Shown: positions 7,609-16,531 of the stretch, piece after piece | Layout: each line of letters starts with the position of its first letter | Position numbering within the stretch: the stretch's first letter is position 1 | Origin: DATAYA01 sp963754235 | Lineage (GTDB): Bacteria > Pseudomonadota > Alphaproteobacteria > Acetobacterales > Acetobacteraceae | Direction: 5' to 3' | NCBI GenBank assembly: GCA_963754235.1 | Contig: CAVWFK010000009.1 | Location: forward strand, 11,662 to 75,661 | DNA length: 64,000 bases | The notes under the pieces: model-generated | Database searches by the model: none | What the model was told of the DNA's origin: nothing | The model's input: the letters and a program-made list of their open reading frames with translations, nothing else | Program-made: the position numbers and the translations under genes

Positions 7609-9874
7609 ATGCGTCCGTCCCGCGACCGGCTCGGCCGCCTGCCTGGATGGCTGGTCGCGAGCTGCCTGCTGGCGAGCTGCCTGCTCGGGACCGGCGCCGG
7701 GGCCGCCGCCCCGAGTTGGACGGGACTGTGGGACACGCACTGGCGCGACGGCGGCGCGCGGCTGCGGCTAGCCCAGCACGGTGGCGCAGTCACGGGCACC
7801 TACCCGCTCTATCTATGGCGGCACCGTTGCCGGCACGGCGAAGGGCCGCACGCTGCGAGGCCGCTGGACCGAGGGCGCGCAGTCCGGCGACTTCCTTTTC
7901 GTGATGGCCGATGACGGACGCTCGTTCTCTGGGCGCTTTGGTACTGGCGAGTGGTGGACCGGCGGTCGCATCGCCGCCGGTTCGGAGGCGTCGGAGATCG
8001 ACCGCTCCTCGCCTCGCGCGCTGCTGGGCAGCTTCGTGGGCGCCGGCAATGCCGCCCGCCAGGGCTCGCAGGAGGCCCTCGGCGAGGCCGCGTCGCTACT
8101 CGATTTCGGTGACACGGTACTGGTGCCCGGCGAGCGGCTACGCCGGGCCGCCAAGCTGTTCGACCTTATCGACCTCACGACCTTCCGCATCTGGTCGATC
8201 CCCACCGGTGCGCCGGCAGAAACGCTCGCCGTGCCGCTCGCGCAGTCCGGCAGCTCCGCGCAACTCGTGCTGACGATGCGGCGCGGCGCGGACGGACAAT
8301 GGGCGATCGTCGCGCCGACCGCAGCCGAGATGGCCCGCGACGGTGTGGCTCTGCTGGCCCGCGACGGCGGCCGGCCGCCCAGGGCGGATGACTGGCGTAC
8401 GCTGCGCAGTGCGCGCGACACCATGCGCGCCTTCATCACCGGCATCCGGCAATGGGACGTCGGCGGGCGCGAGCTTGCGATCAGCGCGCTCAATCTCTCG
8501 CAGACCGATCCCGCGACGCGCGACCGGGCAGGCGAACTCGAGGCGCAGTACCTGATCCGGCTGATGGACCGGATCGGCTTGGTGCCGTTACAGGAGATCC
8601 CGGACGATCCGGCCGGCCGTAGCGTGTTCGTCGTCTTCGAGCATCCGGCGGGGCGGATCGCGATCGCGCCGGTGAATGTGGGCGGGCAGGTGCGCTGGCA
8701 GTTCACGCCCGACACCGTGGATCGCATCGACGATCTCTACGCGGCCGTACAATCGATGCCGTCCGCCCCCCATGCGACGATCGTACCGCCGCGATCGCCG
8801 TTCTTCGCGCTGCGCCAGTCCATGTACGCGCTCTCGCCATCCCTGGTGCGGCGGATCGGAGCGATGGAGCGCTGGCAGATCGCCGGCATCGTGGTGCTGA
8901 TGGCGCTCTGTCTGCTTGCCGGCGCCGTCCTTGCCTGGATCCTGCGCCGCCTTGTGGTGGTGTTCGCGCACGGCGACCGCGGCCCGGCGTGGCCGCTGAG
9001 GTGGCCACTGCTGATCTGCGTCGGCCTGGTGATCTGGAGGCCGGCAGCGCGCGTGCTCGGTCTGCCGCAGGCGGCCCGCGCGAACATCCAGCCGGTCACC
9101 TTCTCGCTGCTGGCGATCTGCGGCCTGATCGTGGCATGGCACCTGGTGAGCGTGATCGGCGATCGGGCGATGCGCGGTGCCGAGCGGCACCACGGCACGC
9201 TCGATGAGATCGTGCTCTCGCTCACGATCGGCGTGGTGCGCTTCGGGCTGATCGCGGTCGCGGCGTGGCACCTCGCAGCCGCATTCGCACTGCCGGCGAG
9301 CGACGTGCTCGCGGGTCTCGGCATCAGCGGCCTCGCGATCGCGATCGCCTCGAAGGAGACGCTGTCGAACGTGTTCGGCGCCGGCATCCTGGTCGCCGAC
9401 CGGCCGTTCCGCCGCGGCGACTGGATCACCATGGGTGAGGTGCAAGGCACAGTCGAACACGTCGGCGTGCGCTCGACCCGGCTGCGCACCATCGAGGACA
9501 CGACGATCATGGTGCCGAACGGCAAGCTCGCCGACTCCACGATCAACAATTGGGGCAGCCGCCGGCACCGGCTGATCCGCGCCAAGCTGCGCGTCCCCTT
9601 CGGCCCGAGCCCCGAGCGCGTGCTGGGCTTCGTCGATGGCATTCGCCAGCTTGCCGCCGACAACCCCGACGTGGTGCCGGGACGCACGCAGGTGGGTGTG
9701 AGCACGCTCGCCGAGGGCGGGATCGACATCGACCTCTCCGCCTACGTTGTGGTGGGCAGCGCCGCCGAGGAGGCGCAGGCGCGGCAGGAGCTGATGCTGA
9801 GCATCCTGCGCCTGGCCGGCCAGAGCGGCATCAATCTGGGCGCCGCGTCCGCCGCCGCCGAGGCCCATGCATGA
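7609..9874 (+). pseudogene. MscS-family mechanosensitive ion channel, disrupted by a 4-bp tandem duplication
   Basis: Read as one gene this encodes about 750 residues: a signal peptide (WLVASCLLASCLLGTGAGAA), a long periplasmic domain, about five transmembrane segments (from ~8878) and a classical MscS module. In that module LAGLGISGLAIAIASKETL is the pore helix, followed by VFGAGILVADRPFRRGDWI and TTIMVPNGKLADSTINNWG. CTATCTAT at 7809-7816 shifts the frame. Before it the frame from ATG 7609 reads GAVTGTYPLY; after it the other frame reads YGGTVAGTAKGRTLRG. Removing one CTAT restores continuity. As it stands translation stops at 7914, or a shorter product could start at ATG 7781. It could be true mutation, phase variation or a sequencing error. 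Confidence 0.85.
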
Positions 9875-9926
9875 GGGCGCCAGCCGTGCTAATCCGGCGT
9901 CAATCGTGCGTAAAAGGAGACCGACC

Positions 9927-10364
9927 GTGATCCGCATCGCCGCCGCCTCCCTGATTGCCGCCCTGCTGGCGGGAACCACCTTGGCCCACGTCGGCGCCCA
10001 GACCACGGCACCCGCCTCGCCGACCCCGGGTGTCTCATCCTCGACCAGCTCGGGCACGACGGGCAGCACGTCCACGAGATCGCATCGGCGCCAAACGACG
10101 TCCGCCAGCACCACCCCGGGAGCGCCAGGCAAGCCATCCGGCCGAGGCCAGTTCGCGACCGAAGCGGCGGCGCGGCAATCATGCCCGTCCGATACCGTGG
10201 TCTGGGCCAACAGCAGCTCGAAAACGCTGCACATGAGCGGCGACCGCTATTACGGCAAAACCAAGCGCGGCGCCTTCATGTGCCAGCGCCAGGCGATGCA
10301 GGACGGCTACCACGTCGCGGGTCGCGGCGCGGCCAAGACGAAGACCACCGCGACCAGCAAGTGA
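9927..10364 (+). CDS. Small secreted protein with Thr/Ser-rich linker and C-terminal conserved domain
   Basis: About 145 residues from GTG 9927, chosen because AAAAGGAGA lies eight bases upstream and a clean signal peptide follows (IRIAAASLIAALLAGTTLAHVGAQ). A long Thr/Ser/Pro-rich linker leads to a conserved block, SCPSDTVVWANSSSKTLHMS then RYYGKTKRGAFMCQRQAMQ. The two cysteines may pair. Similar exported domains occur in many proteobacteria without known function. The next gene follows after a short gap with its own ribosome-binding site. Confidence 0.75.
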   Translation: MIRIAAASLIAALLAGTTLAHVGAQTTAPASPTPGVSSSTSSGTTGSTSTRSHRRQTTSASTTPGAPGKPSGRGQFATEAAARQSCPSDTVVWANSSSKTLHMSGDRYYGKTKRGAFMCQRQAMQDGYHVAGRGAAKTKTTATSK

Positions 10365-10380
10365 AAGACAGGAGGACGAA

Positions 10381-10854
10381 GTGGGACTTTTCGACCAGAT
10401 CGTAAGTTCGCTGGGCAAGACCGGACAGGCCAATCCGGCGGCCCCCGACCCAAATGCCGAGCCGAATGCCGATCCGAACGCCGACCCGGGCACCACGGCC
10501 GCGGGCGCTGGTGGCGTGCCGGCCCTGCTGATCGCGATGCTTGGCCACCAGGAAGGCGGCCTCGGCGCACTGGTGCAGAAGTTCAACGACGCCGGCGCTG
10601 GCAACCTGATCTCGTCCTGGATCGGCAACGGGCAGAACGCGTCCGTGTCGCCGGACCAGCTGCACAACGTCCTGGGCCCGGACGTTGTGCAGCAGCTCGC
10701 CGCCAAGACCGGGTTGCCGGTGGACCAATTGCTGGGCCAGCTCTCGCAGCATCTGCCGGCGGTGGTAAACGCGGTGACGCCGAATGGGCAGGTGCCTTCC
10801 AGGGACCAGCTTCTCGCAACCGGGATGTCGTTCCTGAAGAGCCGGCTGGGCTGA
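10381..10854 (+). CDS. YidB-family (DUF937) protein
   Basis: A 157-residue protein from GTG 10381 preceded by ACAGGAGGACGAA. The start MGLFDQIVSSLG and the words GLGALVQKFNDAGAGNLISSWIGNG and ISP-like VSPDQLHNVLG are hallmarks of the YidB/DUF937 family. A degenerate Asp/Asn/Pro repeat (PNAEPNADPNADPG, residues ~24-37) forms a linker near the N-terminus. No signal peptide or membrane segment is seen. The family's molecular role is not established. It is likely co-transcribed with the small secreted protein upstream. Confidence 0.85.
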   Translation: MGLFDQIVSSLGKTGQANPAAPDPNAEPNADPNADPGTTAAGAGGVPALLIAMLGHQEGGLGALVQKFNDAGAGNLISSWIGNGQNASVSPDQLHNVLGPDVVQQLAAKTGLPVDQLLGQLSQHLPAVVNAVTPNGQVPSRDQLLATGMSFLKSRLG

Positions 10855-10877
10855 CGCGCCGTTCAGGACAAGCCGGG

Positions 10878-11138
10878 TCAGGACAGGGCGGGTGGTTTCG
10901 GCGGGAAGGGACCGGGATCGCGCGGCGTGCCGACCCAGCGCGCCGGGGCGGCGGGGGTGTAGGGCGCGGGCATGAGCAGGGGCGCCGGCGGGCCGGTCCG
11001 CGGCGTCGGCAGCCGGCCGTCGCAGCGCGCGCAAACCCGCATGGCGGTCGCTTCCGACAGCGGCACGAAGGGCGCCCCTGCGCCGGCGGGGCTGTGCGCC
11101 GCGGCGACGCCGAGCAGAAGCACGGGCAAGCCGCGCAT
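10878..11138 (-). CDS. Small exported protein with a CxxC motif
   Basis: ATG 11138 gives 86 residues starting with a signal-peptide-like MRGLPVLLLGVAAAHSPAGA. Then come a short domain with MRVCARCDGRLP and a proline-rich tail ending GPFPPKPPALS. The frame is open upstream to 11204, but only the internal start gives an export signal. No family recognised. The CxxC could bind metal or haem or form a disulfide, but no CH haem motif is present. It may be a spurious frame in a GC-rich gap. Confidence 0.4.
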   Translation of the reverse strand: MRGLPVLLLGVAAAHSPAGAGAPFVPLSEATAMRVCARCDGRLPTPRTGPPAPLLMPAPYTPAAPARWVGTPRDPGPFPPKPPALS

Positions 11139-11319
11139 CTCGCCACCGTAGCGATCCCTGCCCGCCGGCTCAAGCGCGGCGAAGTCCGATCGCGGCATCG
11201 GCATCAGCGACGCGAGTGCCTCAGGCGCAGAACAGGGTAGGAGCGGGGTGAGGTCAGGGCGAGATCAGGGTGCCCGTGGTCACCGCGAGCGCCTAGAAAG
11301 AAACCGGCCTGGCGCAGCT

Positions 11320-11413
11320 GTCATCGCGAGCCGCCGCTGGGCGGCGTGGCGATCCAGGCGGGAGGCACGGAGCGGCCCGCCTGGATCGCCACGGCGCAGC
11401 GCTCCTCGCGATG
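11320..11413. repeat. Dispersed palindromic repeat, family A, copy 2 (IS insertion target)
   Basis: Begins GTCATCGCGAGCC and ends GCTCCTCGCGATG. It has the internal inverted pair GGCGATCCAGGCGGG and CCCGCCTGGATCGCC, so the whole can fold as one long hairpin. The last bases abut the IS element. Confidence 0.75.
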
Positions 11414-11418
11414 CTGGG

Positions 11419-11430
11419 TGGACGGCCCCC
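11419..11430. repeat. Left subterminal inverted repeat of the IS110-family element
   Basis: TGGACGGCCCCC, an exact reverse complement of 12958-12969. Confidence 0.75.
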
Positions 11431-11488
11431 TGACGGCATCTATGTGCCAAGCTGGGGTTTGACCAACCAGCAACGGAGACCGTCCGTC

Positions 11489-12520
11489 ATGAACGCTACC
11501 ATAATCGGCCTGGATATCGCCAAGTCTGTGTTCCAGGTGCGTGTGGCCGACAGCACCGGCAAGGTGATCGAGCAGAAGAAGCTGCGCCGGACCCAGGTCG
11601 AGCCGTTCTTCACCAAGCAGTCGCCCGCCCTGGTGGGGATCGAGGCCTGCGGCAGCGCGCATTACTGGGCGCGCCAGCTGCGGGCGCTCGGCCATGAGGT
11701 GCGGCTGATCCCGGCCGCCTATGTGAAGCCCTTCGTCAGGCGCAACAAGAACGACGCGCGTGATGCCGAAGCCATCTGCGCGGCGGTGTGCCGGCCGAAC
11801 ATGCGCTTCGTGCCGATCAAGAGCATCGAGCAGCAGGCCGCGCGTGGCCTGGAACGCGCGCGCGATCTGCTGCTGAAGCAGCAGACCCAGCTGACGAACT
11901 GCGCGCGCAGCCTGCTGGCCGAGTTCGGCATCATCGCCGCCCAGGGCCGGCGGGGCTTTGCCGAGCTGGCGCGGCGGGTCGACGACACGGCGGAGGTTGC
12001 GATCCCGGAGCCGCTTCGGGTGCCGCTGCGCATCATGGTGAAGACCATCGAGAGGTTGCAGCGCGACATTGCGGCGCTGGAGGAACGCATCGTCGCGGCC
12101 GCCCGCGAGCACCCGGTGATGCGCCGGCTGGCCACCATCCCCGGCGTTGGCCCGATCACCGCCCACGCCATCGTCACCGCAATCGGCGACGGTCGGCAGT
12201 TCCGCAGCGCCCGCGACTTCGCCGCCTGGTGCGGCCTGACACCGCTTGAGCATTCGAGTGCGGGCAAGCGGCGCGCGAGCGGCATCAGCCGCCAGGGCGA
12301 CATCCGGCTGCGCAAGCTGTTGGCCCTCGGCGCCAGCACGATCATGCGCTATGCCCGCAGCCGCACCGATCGCGCCACCGCCTGGCAGCGCGGCATCCTG
12401 GCTCGCCGGCCGGTGAAGGTCGTGGTCTTGGCGCAGGCGGCGAAAACCGCCCGCATCGCCTGGGCGATGCTGATCTCCGGTGAGACCTATCGCCGCCCCG
12501 CGGCACAGGTGGCGCAATGA
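11489..12520 (+). CDS. IS110-family transposase
   Basis: 343 residues from ATG 11489. The N-terminal DEDD RuvC-like domain shows IIGLDIAKSVFQV (first Asp), VGIEACGSAHYWAR (Glu) and RRNKNDARDAEAICAA (paired Asp). The C-terminal transposase_20 domain has LATIPGVGPITAHAIV and FRSARDFAAWCGLTP, with the catalytic-type Ser in the HSSAGKRRASGISRQGD stretch. Length and organisation are complete and undamaged, so the copy may be active. The LDIAKSVFQ wording favours the IS1111 subgroup. Confidence 0.95.
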   Translation: MNATIIGLDIAKSVFQVRVADSTGKVIEQKKLRRTQVEPFFTKQSPALVGIEACGSAHYWARQLRALGHEVRLIPAAYVKPFVRRNKNDARDAEAICAAVCRPNMRFVPIKSIEQQAARGLERARDLLLKQQTQLTNCARSLLAEFGIIAAQGRRGFAELARRVDDTAEVAIPEPLRVPLRIMVKTIERLQRDIAALEERIVAAAREHPVMRRLATIPGVGPITAHAIVTAIGDGRQFRSARDFAAWCGLTPLEHSSAGKRRASGISRQGDIRLRKLLALGASTIMRYARSRTDRATAWQRGILARRPVKVVVLAQAAKTARIAWAMLISGETYRRPAAQVAQ

Positions 12521-12957
12521 TGGCCGCAGCTGCGGCCCACTCCAGCGTGGTGCCGTGCTCGCGGCCGTCAAGGGCGCTGCGCGCCGCCTGCGGCGGGGGC
12601 CTCCGGCCCCCCTTGACCGCCGCTGCGCGCGGCGCCCGCAACCACACAGGCCGGGACGAAGGCCGGGACGAAGGAACGCCCCGCAGCAGCCAAACCAAGA
12701 AACCTTCCCCTTTCTGGCCGCTCGCCTGAAGAGCAGCCAGTGACCCAGCAAGGAGCAGAAGGCAGCGACGGCAAAATGGTCAGGACCTGGACCGGGACAC
12801 TCCGTCTCGTCATCGCGCCCCACAGCGCGCCGCGATGCTTGGAACCCGGCCCGCGTAACCCATCGGGGCCAGCGGTCAGCATTCGACCGCAGCAACAGGC
12901 CGAATACATGACCGCTCCAGACCAATCGCCAGCGCCGCCAAAACCTCCTTGCCAGAC
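12521..12957 (+). ncRNA. Candidate bridge/seek RNA region in the IS right end
   Basis: 437 bases inside the element contain no credible gene. IS1111-group elements are known to express their guide (bridge/seek) RNA from the non-coding right end, downstream of the transposase. Within it CGTCATCGCG (12808-12817) and CGCGATG (12831-12837) are complementary. Both match the end of the repeat that borders the IS (CTCGCGATG at 11405-11413), as a target guide would. RNA boundaries are not determined; this is inference. Confidence 0.35.
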
Positions 12958-12969
12958 GGGGGCCGTCCA
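12958..12969. repeat. Right subterminal inverted repeat of the IS110-family element
   Basis: GGGGGCCGTCCA, an exact reverse complement of 11419-11430. Confidence 0.75.
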
Positions 12970-12975
12970 TACATG

Positions 12976-13335
12976 ACGATGCCACGGTTTCATGCCCAGC
13001 GGGTGGCGAACTCAGAACACGGTTAGATCAGGGTGCTCCGAGTCCGAGTGCCTCCCGCCTGTGCCGGCGCTGGTGGTAACCCGCCGCACTTCCCGCGCTG
13101 CGGCGCGGTCGAGCACGTCCAGGGTACTGGCAGTGAACTGGAACGCGGTCAGTGTTTTTGACACTGCCCTTAACACAACCCAGAGTTGATGTTTAGCTAC
13201 TCTAACGTTACCGAAACCGAAGGCCCGCCCCCGTGGATCGCCACACTGCCAAGCGGGTCGGGACGTTTCGCGGCCCGACCCGCGATGACAAAGCCCGTGT
13301 TCGCTCTCCACCGAGACGTGTGCTAGGATCGAGCG
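12976..13335. other. Intergenic stretch between the IS element and putA
   Basis: No supportable gene. It holds a hairpin CAGTGT-TTTTG-ACACTG at 13150-13166 and the partial family A repeat at 13231-13289. A putA promoter could lie here but none is clear. Confidence 0.5.
13231..13289. repeat. Dispersed palindromic repeat, family A, partial copy 3
   Basis: Contains GTGGATCGCCAC and ends GACCCGCGATGAC, with the internal inverted pair GCGGGTCGGGA / GGCCCGACCCGC. It looks like the right half of the element seen whole at 11320-11413. Confidence 0.5.
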
Positions 13336-16300
13336 ATGCCCGACGACAGACCGCACGGCGCTCCCGACCGTGCTGCGCTGCGGGCGCTGTATCGCGCGCC
13401 GGACGCGGCCGCACTGGCGCCGCTGCTGGAGCTCGCGACCCTGCCGGCGCCGCTCGCCGCACGGGTGCGGGCGCGCGCGATCGACCTGGTCCGTGCCGCC
13501 CGCGCCGTGCACCGGCCGGGAATGGATGTCACCGATTTCCTCCGCGAATTCGGGCTCGGCGACCCCGAAGGCGTCGCACTGCTGTGCCTCGCGGAAGCCT
13601 TGCTGCGCATCCCCGACTCGGCCACCGCCGACGCGCTGATCGAGGACCGCATCGCCGCCGCCGACTGGGAGCGGCATCTGGGGCGGGCCGACAGCCTCGC
13701 CGTCAACGCCTCGGCCTGGGCGTTCCTGCTCACCGGCCGTGTGCTCGGGCTGGACGAGGCGCGCGGCCTGCCCATCGTGATCGGTCGCACCGTACGCCGC
13801 ATGGGCGAGCCGGTGATCCGCGGCGCGCTGCGGCGCGGGATGCGGCTGCTGGCGCGGCAGTTCGTGCTCGGCCGTACCATGACCGAGGCGCTCGCGCGTG
13901 CCGGCTCGGCCGAAGGGCGGCGCTGGCGCTACAGCTTCGACATGCTCGGCGAGGCGGCGCGCACCGCCGACGATGCCGCACGCTACCTCGCCGCTTACCG
14001 CGATGCGATCGGTGCGGCCGGGCGTATCGGCGGCGGGTCGGTCGCGGGGCCGGGCATTTCCGTCAAGCTCTCGGCGCTGCATCCACGCTACGAGCCGTTG
14101 CAGGCGCCGCATTGCGTGCCGGCGCTGATCGCCTCGCTGGGCGCGCTCGCGCGGGCGGCGCGGCAGGCCGATATCGGCCTCACCGTCGATGCCGAGGAAA
14201 CCGAGCGGCTGGAGATCAGCCTCGATATTTTCGAAGCCGCGCTGGGCGACCCGGCGCTGGCCGGCTGGGACGGATTGGGGCTGGCCGTGCAGGGCTACCA
14301 GAAGCGCACGCTGCCGCTGCTCGACTGGGTGGCAGGGCTGGCTCGCCGCACGGGGCATGTGGTGCCGGTGCGGCTGGTCAAGGGCGCCTATTGGGACACT
14401 GAGATCAAGCAGGCACAGTTGCACGGCCATCCCGACTACCCGGTGTTCACCCGCAAAGCCGCGACCGACGTCTCCTGGATCGCCTGCGCGCGGCGGATGC
14501 TTGCGCATCGCGGCGCGATCCTGCCGGCATTCGCGACCCACAACGCGCAGAGCCTTGCGACCATCCTGGAACTCGCCGAGGGCGCGCCGTTCGAGATGCA
14601 GCGCCTGCACGGGATGGGCGAGGCGCTGTATGCCGGCGTGGTCGGCCCCGATTGCCCGGTGCGCGTCTATGCGCCGGTCGGCAGCCACGAGGACCTGCTG
14701 GCCTATCTGGTCCGGCGGCTGCTCGAGAACGGCGCCAATACCAGCTTCGTCCACCGTCTGGTCGATCCGGCGGTGCCGCTCGATGCGATCGTGACCGACC
14801 CCGCCGCCCGGCTGCGGGAGCAGGGCACCGGGCGCAACCCGCGCATTCCGCTGCCGGCCGAACTCTACCCCGACCGCGCCAATTCCGCGGGCCTCGATCT
14901 CGGCGACCGGGAGGTGGCGCCCGCGGCGCTGACCGCGATCGGGCGCTCGCGGCGGCTCGACCTGCCGGGTGGCGGCGCGCGGCGGGATGTGCGCGACCCG
15001 GCCGACAACCGCCGCGTCATCGGCAGCGCCCCGGACGCGACGCGTACGGAAATCGACGCGGCACTGGCGCGGCTCGCGCGCGGCTGGCGCGCGTGGGACG
15101 AGGCGGGCGGCGCGTGCCGCGCCGATGTGCTGGACGGTGCCGCGGCGCTGATCGAGGCCAGCCGCGACGAGTTGCTGCACTGGCTTGCGCGCGAGGGCGG
15201 CAAGACGCTGCCCGACGGCATTGCGGAGGTGCGCGAGGCCGCCGATTTCTGCCGCTTCTATGCTGCCCGCGCGCGTGAGCATTTTGCCGCGCCCCGCGAA
15301 CTGCCCGGCCCCACCGGCGAGCGCGACACCTGGAGCTTGGGCGGGCGCGGCGTGTTTGCCGCCATCTCGCCCTGGAACTTTCCGCTCGCGATCTTCACGG
15401 GGCAGGTTGCGGCGGCGCTGGCGGCGGGCAACGCAGTCGCCGCCAAGCCCGCCGAGCAGACTCCCCTGGTTGCGTCGCGCGTCGTCGAGCCGCTGCACCA
15501 GGCGGGCGTGCCGCGCGACGCACTGGCGCTGCTGTGCGGCGCGGGCGAGGTCGGCGCTGCGCTGATCGCCGATCCGCGCATCGCGGGGGTGGCCTTCACC
15601 GGCGGCACCGAGACCGCGCAGGGCATCGCGCGCGCGCTTGCTACCCGGCCCGGCCCGATCGTGCCGTTCATCGCGGAGACAGGCGGCATCAACGCGATGA
15701 TCGTGGACAGCTCGGCCCTGCCCGAACAGGTCGTGGTTGACGTGCTGGCATCCGCCTTCGGCTCGGCCGGCCAGCGCTGCTCGGCGCTGCGACTGCTCTG
15801 CGTGCAGGAGGACGCGGCCGATCGCATATTGGCGATGCTCGAAGGTGCTTGCGCGACGCTCGCGATCGGCGATCCGCTGGATCCCGCGACCGATATCGGC
15901 CCGGTGATCGATACCGAGGCGCGTGAGGGTCTGGCGGCGTATTGCGCCGGCATGGGCAAGCCGCTGTTTCAGTTGTCGCTGCCGCCGGAGACGGCGCACG
16001 GCACGTTCTTCGCCCCGCGCGCCTATCTGCTGCCTGACCCTGCGGCGCTGCGGCGGGAGGTGTTCGGCCCGGTGCTGCATGTCGTGCGCTACGCGGCGGC
16101 GCGGCTCGACGCGGTGCTGGATGCGATCGAGGGCACCGGCTTCGGGCTGACGCTCGGCGTGCATTCGCGCATCGAGAGCGTGCAAGCGCGCATCCTGCGC
16201 CGGCTGCGCGTCGGCAATTCCTACGTGAATCGCAACCAGGTCGGCGCTGTCGTCGGCGTGCAGCCGTTCGGCGGGCGCGGTCTGTCGGGCACCGGACCGA

Positions 16301-16410
16301 AGGCGGGCGGCCCGATCACGCTGTTCCGCTTCGCCGAGGAGCGGGCGGTCTCGGTCAACACCGCCGCCGCCGGCGGCAATGCGGCCCTGCTCGCAACCGA
16401 CGAAGGATGA
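13336..16410 (+). CDS. putA: Bifunctional proline dehydrogenase / L-glutamate gamma-semialdehyde dehydrogenase PutA
   Basis: 1024 residues that oxidise proline to glutamate in two steps. The FAD-binding PRODH barrel spans roughly residues 120-440 (SVKLSALHPRYE, then VPVRLVKGAYWDTEIK and RLHGMGEALYAGVV). The aldehyde dehydrogenase spans about 500-1010 (ISPWNFPLAIFTGQ, Glu781 in FIAETGG and the catalytic Cys815 in FGSAGQRCSALR). There is no N-terminal ribbon-helix-helix domain, so this is the short enzyme-only form and not an autorepressor. The gene converges with lpd. Its product, glutamate, feeds 2-oxoglutarate to the dehydrogenase encoded next door. Confidence 0.97.
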   Translation: MPDDRPHGAPDRAALRALYRAPDAAALAPLLELATLPAPLAARVRARAIDLVRAARAVHRPGMDVTDFLREFGLGDPEGVALLCLAEALLRIPDSATADALIEDRIAAADWERHLGRADSLAVNASAWAFLLTGRVLGLDEARGLPIVIGRTVRRMGEPVIRGALRRGMRLLARQFVLGRTMTEALARAGSAEGRRWRYSFDMLGEAARTADDAARYLAAYRDAIGAAGRIGGGSVAGPGISVKLSALHPRYEPLQAPHCVPALIASLGALARAARQADIGLTVDAEETERLEISLDIFEAALGDPALAGWDGLGLAVQGYQKRTLPLLDWVAGLARRTGHVVPVRLVKGAYWDTEIKQAQLHGHPDYPVFTRKAATDVSWIACARRMLAHRGAILPAFATHNAQSLATILELAEGAPFEMQRLHGMGEALYAGVVGPDCPVRVYAPVGSHEDLLAYLVRRLLENGANTSFVHRLVDPAVPLDAIVTDPAARLREQGTGRNPRIPLPAELYPDRANSAGLDLGDREVAPAALTAIGRSRRLDLPGGGARRDVRDPADNRRVIGSAPDATRTEIDAALARLARGWRAWDEAGGACRADVLDGAAALIEASRDELLHWLAREGGKTLPDGIAEVREAADFCRFYAARAREHFAAPRELPGPTGERDTWSLGGRGVFAAISPWNFPLAIFTGQVAAALAAGNAVAAKPAEQTPLVASRVVEPLHQAGVPRDALALLCGAGEVGAALIADPRIAGVAFTGGTETAQGIARALATRPGPIVPFIAETGGINAMIVDSSALPEQVVVDVLASAFGSAGQRCSALRLLCVQEDAADRILAMLEGACATLAIGDPLDPATDIGPVIDTEAREGLAAYCAGMGKPLFQLSLPPETAHGTFFAPRAYLLPDPAALRREVFGPVLHVVRYAAARLDAVLDAIEGTGFGLTLGVHSRIESVQARILRRLRVGNSYVNRNQVGAVVGVQPFGGRGLSGTGPKAGGPITLFRFAEERAVSVNTAAAGGNAALLATDEG

Positions 16411-16418
16411 GTTCAACG

Positions 16419-16459
16419 CCCTCTCCGCCCCTCGGGGCGGAGAGGGCCCGGGGTGAGCA
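16419..16459. repeat. REP-like hairpin (family C), copy 1; possible bidirectional terminator
   Basis: Perfect 13-bp stem CCCTCTCCGCCCC / GGGGCGGAGAGGG (16419-16446, two-base loop) followed by a GGGGTGAG tail. It lies between the convergent putA and lpd genes, eight bases after the putA stop. Confidence 0.8.
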
Positions 16460-16531
16460 ACCGTCCTTTTAAGTCGTGAGTTTTGCATTTCGCGGCAACA
16501 TCGCTCCTAACCCGGAGCGAGGATCGCTGGA

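Larger units (their letters stand above)
11414..12972 (+). mobile_element. IS110-family insertion sequence (IS1111-group-like), about 1.56 kb
   Basis: Ends are inferred from a perfect 12-bp inverted repeat: TGGACGGCCCCC at 11419-11430 and its complement at 12958-12969. The left end abuts a palindromic repeat (11320-11413). An ATG occurs on both sides (11411-11413 and 12973-12975), so exact borders are uncertain by a few bases. Subterminal rather than terminal inverted repeats and a long non-coding stretch after the transposase are known traits of the IS1111 group of IS110. Only one copy is present in the window. Confidence 0.75.

Noticed and set aside
12568..12993. Possible 141-codon gene on the minus strand in the IS right end
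   Set aside because: No motif and unusual Trp/Gly/Arg composition. It spans the IS border, so non-coding RNA is the better explanation.
12992..13189. Small plus-strand frame after the IS element
   Set aside because: 65 residues, Ser/Arg-rich, without ribosome-binding site or recognisable motif.
13012..16488. A 1158-codon open frame on the minus strand opposite putA
   Set aside because: It is the antisense of an unmistakable PutA. The product is Arg/His/Gln-rich without motifs, a typical result of high GC content.
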